From an uncultured bacterium (GTDB lineage Bacteria > Bdellovibrionota_C > UBA2361 > SZUA-149 > CALKYB01), in contig CALIEE010000161.1 of NCBI GenBank assembly GCA_938022485.1, positions 1 to 13,769 on the forward strand: a stretch of 13,769 nucleotides of DNA, in the 5' to 3' direction. How positions within the stretch are numbered: position 1 is the stretch's first letter; each line of letters begins with the position of its first letter. A program made the position numbers and the translations under genes. The notes under the pieces are model-generated. The model made no database searches. It saw only the letters and a list, made by a program, of their open reading frames with translations, and was not told the DNA's origin. Shown here piece after piece: positions 12,370-13,769 of this stretch.

Positions 12370-13044
12370 GTGAAGAAAATAATACAGGGTATTTTTGGTA
12401 AATCTTCTTCCACTGATAGGCGAGCATCCCCTGAAGATATACTCTTTCATTCACTTTTTTTCCTAGCTGGCAGGCTTGTTGTTGCCGATGGTACGGTTTC
12501 GGAAGAGGAGATTGCATCTGTAGAGAAATTTGCAGTAGACGCTCTTCATCTTTCAGCTAATCGGCAAAAACAAGCTTTGGGATGGTTTAAGGAGGGGCAG
12601 AAGGATGAAAGCCTTAGTATCAAGAGTTTGGCCGCGCAAATTGTTGCGGCCTATCCGAACAACCATGCCCTCTATGACGTAGTATTGGACATCCTTTTAC
12701 AAATTTCCGTTGCCGACAATGAGTACTGCGAAGATGAGCAAGTTATAGTTGAAGAGGTTGCTAGAACTCTCGGAATTCCTCAAGAGGAATGGGAGCACTT
12801 TAGATTTCATTATACTGATACATGGCAGGGTGATGAGAATTCCGCCTATTATAACTTGATAGGTTGTTCCCCCAAGTCTAGCGGCGAAGAAGTGAAGATG
12901 AAATTTGCTCGCTTCATGTCTAGATACGGGCCACAGGCTATCCACGAATTGCCAGAGGAGCTAGAGTATTACTCAGCGAATCGTTATCAACGCCTAGAGC
13001 AGGCTTTTAAGATTGTTCTCGCTGACAAAAATCTTAGTATTTGA
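12370..13044 (+). CDS. TerB-domain protein with degenerate J-like domain (DjlA-related)
   Basis: A 224-residue protein combining a TerB-like helical domain (about 24-145; LVVADGTVSEEEIASVEKF and ISVADNEYCEDEQVIVEEV each carry the acidic A-D-G/N motif) with a C-terminal J-like segment (about 160-218; YYNLIGCSPKSSGEEVKMKFARFMSRY...). This order resembles DjlA, but there is no N-terminal membrane helix, and the HPD tripeptide that activates DnaK is replaced by GPQ (187-189). Activation of Hsp70 is therefore doubtful. The start is GTG at 12370, chosen because it gives a sensible N-terminus (MKKIIQGIFGK); the Shine-Dalgarno sequence is weak. It begins 48 bases after mlaC with no terminator between, so it may be part of the operon. 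It ends eight bases from the convergent hemW. Confidence 0.8.
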   Translation: MKKIIQGIFGKSSSTDRRASPEDILFHSLFFLAGRLVVADGTVSEEEIASVEKFAVDALHLSANRQKQALGWFKEGQKDESLSIKSLAAQIVAAYPNNHALYDVVLDILLQISVADNEYCEDEQVIVEEVARTLGIPQEEWEHFRFHYTDTWQGDENSAYYNLIGCSPKSSGEEVKMKFARFMSRYGPQAIHELPEELEYYSANRYQRLEQAFKIVLADKNLSI

Positions 13045-13052
13045 TCCCCGTC

Positions 13053-13769
13053 TCAAGTCTGCACGCTTTTTGCAAAACTCTCGATTATTGAATCTGCTAC
13101 GCTAAATCCTGAGGCGCTAATTTGAAAAAAATCAGTGGAGTTTTTCATTAGACCTTCTGATACTAAGTTTTCTTTTAGAGATTTTATCTTCTTAATCTCA
13201 GCGTCATCGAAAACACTAGGCAATTGGTCACTACAAAACCCTTGAGCCGTTCTTAATCTTAAGAATAAAAATTCCAATTTGCTTTTAAATAAGTCAATTT
13301 CCTCAGATGAAGAAATTGCCAAGCCCTTTTCTTGGACTCGTTTTATGTAGTCGTCTGGGCCAGGAACATTCCACCAACGCTGTGAAGGTAGTTCATTAGA
13401 GAGAAAGCTGTGAGCTCCTGCCCCGACTCCTAGATAGCTGTCTCCTGACCAGTAAAGTTGGTTATGGGTACATTCGCATCCGACTTTAGCGTAGTTTGAA
13501 ATTTCGTATCTTTCAAAACCATGCTTAGCTAATTTCTCAGAGGCCTCTAAATACATCTGATTCATTTCTTCCTCACTGGTAGTAAGTTTAAAACCTTTGC
13601 TGGCTTTTCTTCCAAACTCAGTTCCGGGCTCTATTGTCAGAGAGTAAGCTGATATATGTTTTGGGTCTAGATTTATGGCTTGTTTAAGATCTTGCACCCA
13701 GTCCTCAAATTTTTCCTCTTTGCAGCCAAAGATTAGGTCAAGGTTGAAATTATTAAAACCAGCATGGTT
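13053..13769 (-). CDS. hemW: HemW-like heme chaperone / radical SAM protein, C-terminal part
   Basis: The frame stays open to the window edge, reading NHAGFNNFNLDLIFG and so on before the first in-window GTG at 13697, so the gene is cut at its 5' end. About 238 residues of a family usually near 380 remain. Diagnostic stretches are NLDLIFG, ISAYSLTIEPGTEFGRK, GFERYEISNYAKVGCECTHNQLYW, LGVGAGAHSF and RWWNVPGPDDYI, all typical of HemW (formerly called HemN-like, oxygen-independent coproporphyrinogen oxidase-like). The radical SAM CxxxCxxC cluster motif lies in the missing N-terminal part and cannot be checked. Family members of this type bind heme and deliver it to cytochromes; true coproporphyrinogen oxidase activity is not expected. 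The C-terminal wing-like domain (SASGFSVADSIIESF) is present. It is convergent with the TerB/J-like gene. Confidence 0.9.
   Translation of the reverse strand, partial: NHAGFNNFNLDLIFGCKEEKFEDWVQDLKQAINLDPKHISAYSLTIEPGTEFGRKASKGFKLTTSEEEMNQMYLEASEKLAKHGFERYEISNYAKVGCECTHNQLYWSGDSYLGVGAGAHSFLSNELPSQRWWNVPGPDDYIKRVQEKGLAISSSEEIDLFKSKLEFLFLRLRTAQGFCSDQLPSVFDDAEIKKIKSLKENLVSEGLMKNSTDFFQISASGFSVADSIIESFAKSVQT

Noticed and set aside
13695..13697. GTG as the start of the HemW-like gene.
   Set aside because: The frame continues to the window edge with clear HemW sequence (NLDLIFG), so this codon is an internal Val.

Overview
The window comes from an AT-leaning Gram-negative bacterium. Evidence for an outer membrane is a near-complete Mla-type phospholipid transport operon (MlaE, MlaF, MlaD, MlaC) and several proteins with export signal peptides. 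A secreted LamG plus Kazal-like multidomain protein suggests an environmental, perhaps marine, proteobacterium or deltaproteobacterium-like lineage. The exact taxon cannot be fixed from the sequence. No tRNA, rRNA, CRISPR array, IS element or prophage gene was seen.

Layout, left to right. (1) Bases 2-1287, plus strand: the C-terminal part of a GT-B glycosyltransferase cut by the window edge, then a 155-residue YbjN / type III chaperone-like protein. (2) 1288-1650: a non-coding stretch packed with inverted and direct repeats, possibly the leader of the next gene. (3) 1651-5771, plus strand: an exported HtrA/Deg-type serine protease, followed 224 bases later by an 803-residue exported protein. 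That protein has a LamG domain split by an acidic, Met-rich insert and seven Kazal-like protease-inhibitor modules. (4) 5800-7845, minus strand: a UvrD/PcrA/Rep-family helicase. (5) 7846-8321: a long gap with a ~113-base inverted-repeat element and a clear minus-strand intrinsic terminator. (6) 8322-8699, minus strand: a small one-helix membrane protein of unknown function with a strong ribosome binding site. (7) 8700-8906: a divergent intergenic region with a perfect 16-bp inverted repeat at its midpoint. (8) 8907-13044, plus strand: rlmE, mlaE, mlaF, mlaD, mlaC and a TerB plus J-like protein, probably one operon for at least the first five. (9) 13053-13769, minus strand: the C-terminal part of HemW, cut by the window edge, tail to tail with the preceding gene.

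How the genes may work together. MlaE/MlaF form an inner-membrane ABC transporter, MlaD is its periplasm-facing MCE ring and MlaC the periplasmic lipid shuttle, so that cluster maintains outer-membrane lipid asymmetry. No mlaB or mlaA is present here. The protease and Kazal-like protein sit side by side on one strand and are both predicted to be exported. A protease/inhibitor relationship is possible but is inference only.

The most notable items are the four-cysteine Kazal array with a duplicated two-module block, the split LamG domain, the structured region ahead of the protease with alternative pairings reaching the ribosome binding site, the centred 16-bp inverted repeat, the altered ABC signature of MlaF, and the J-like domain lacking HPD.
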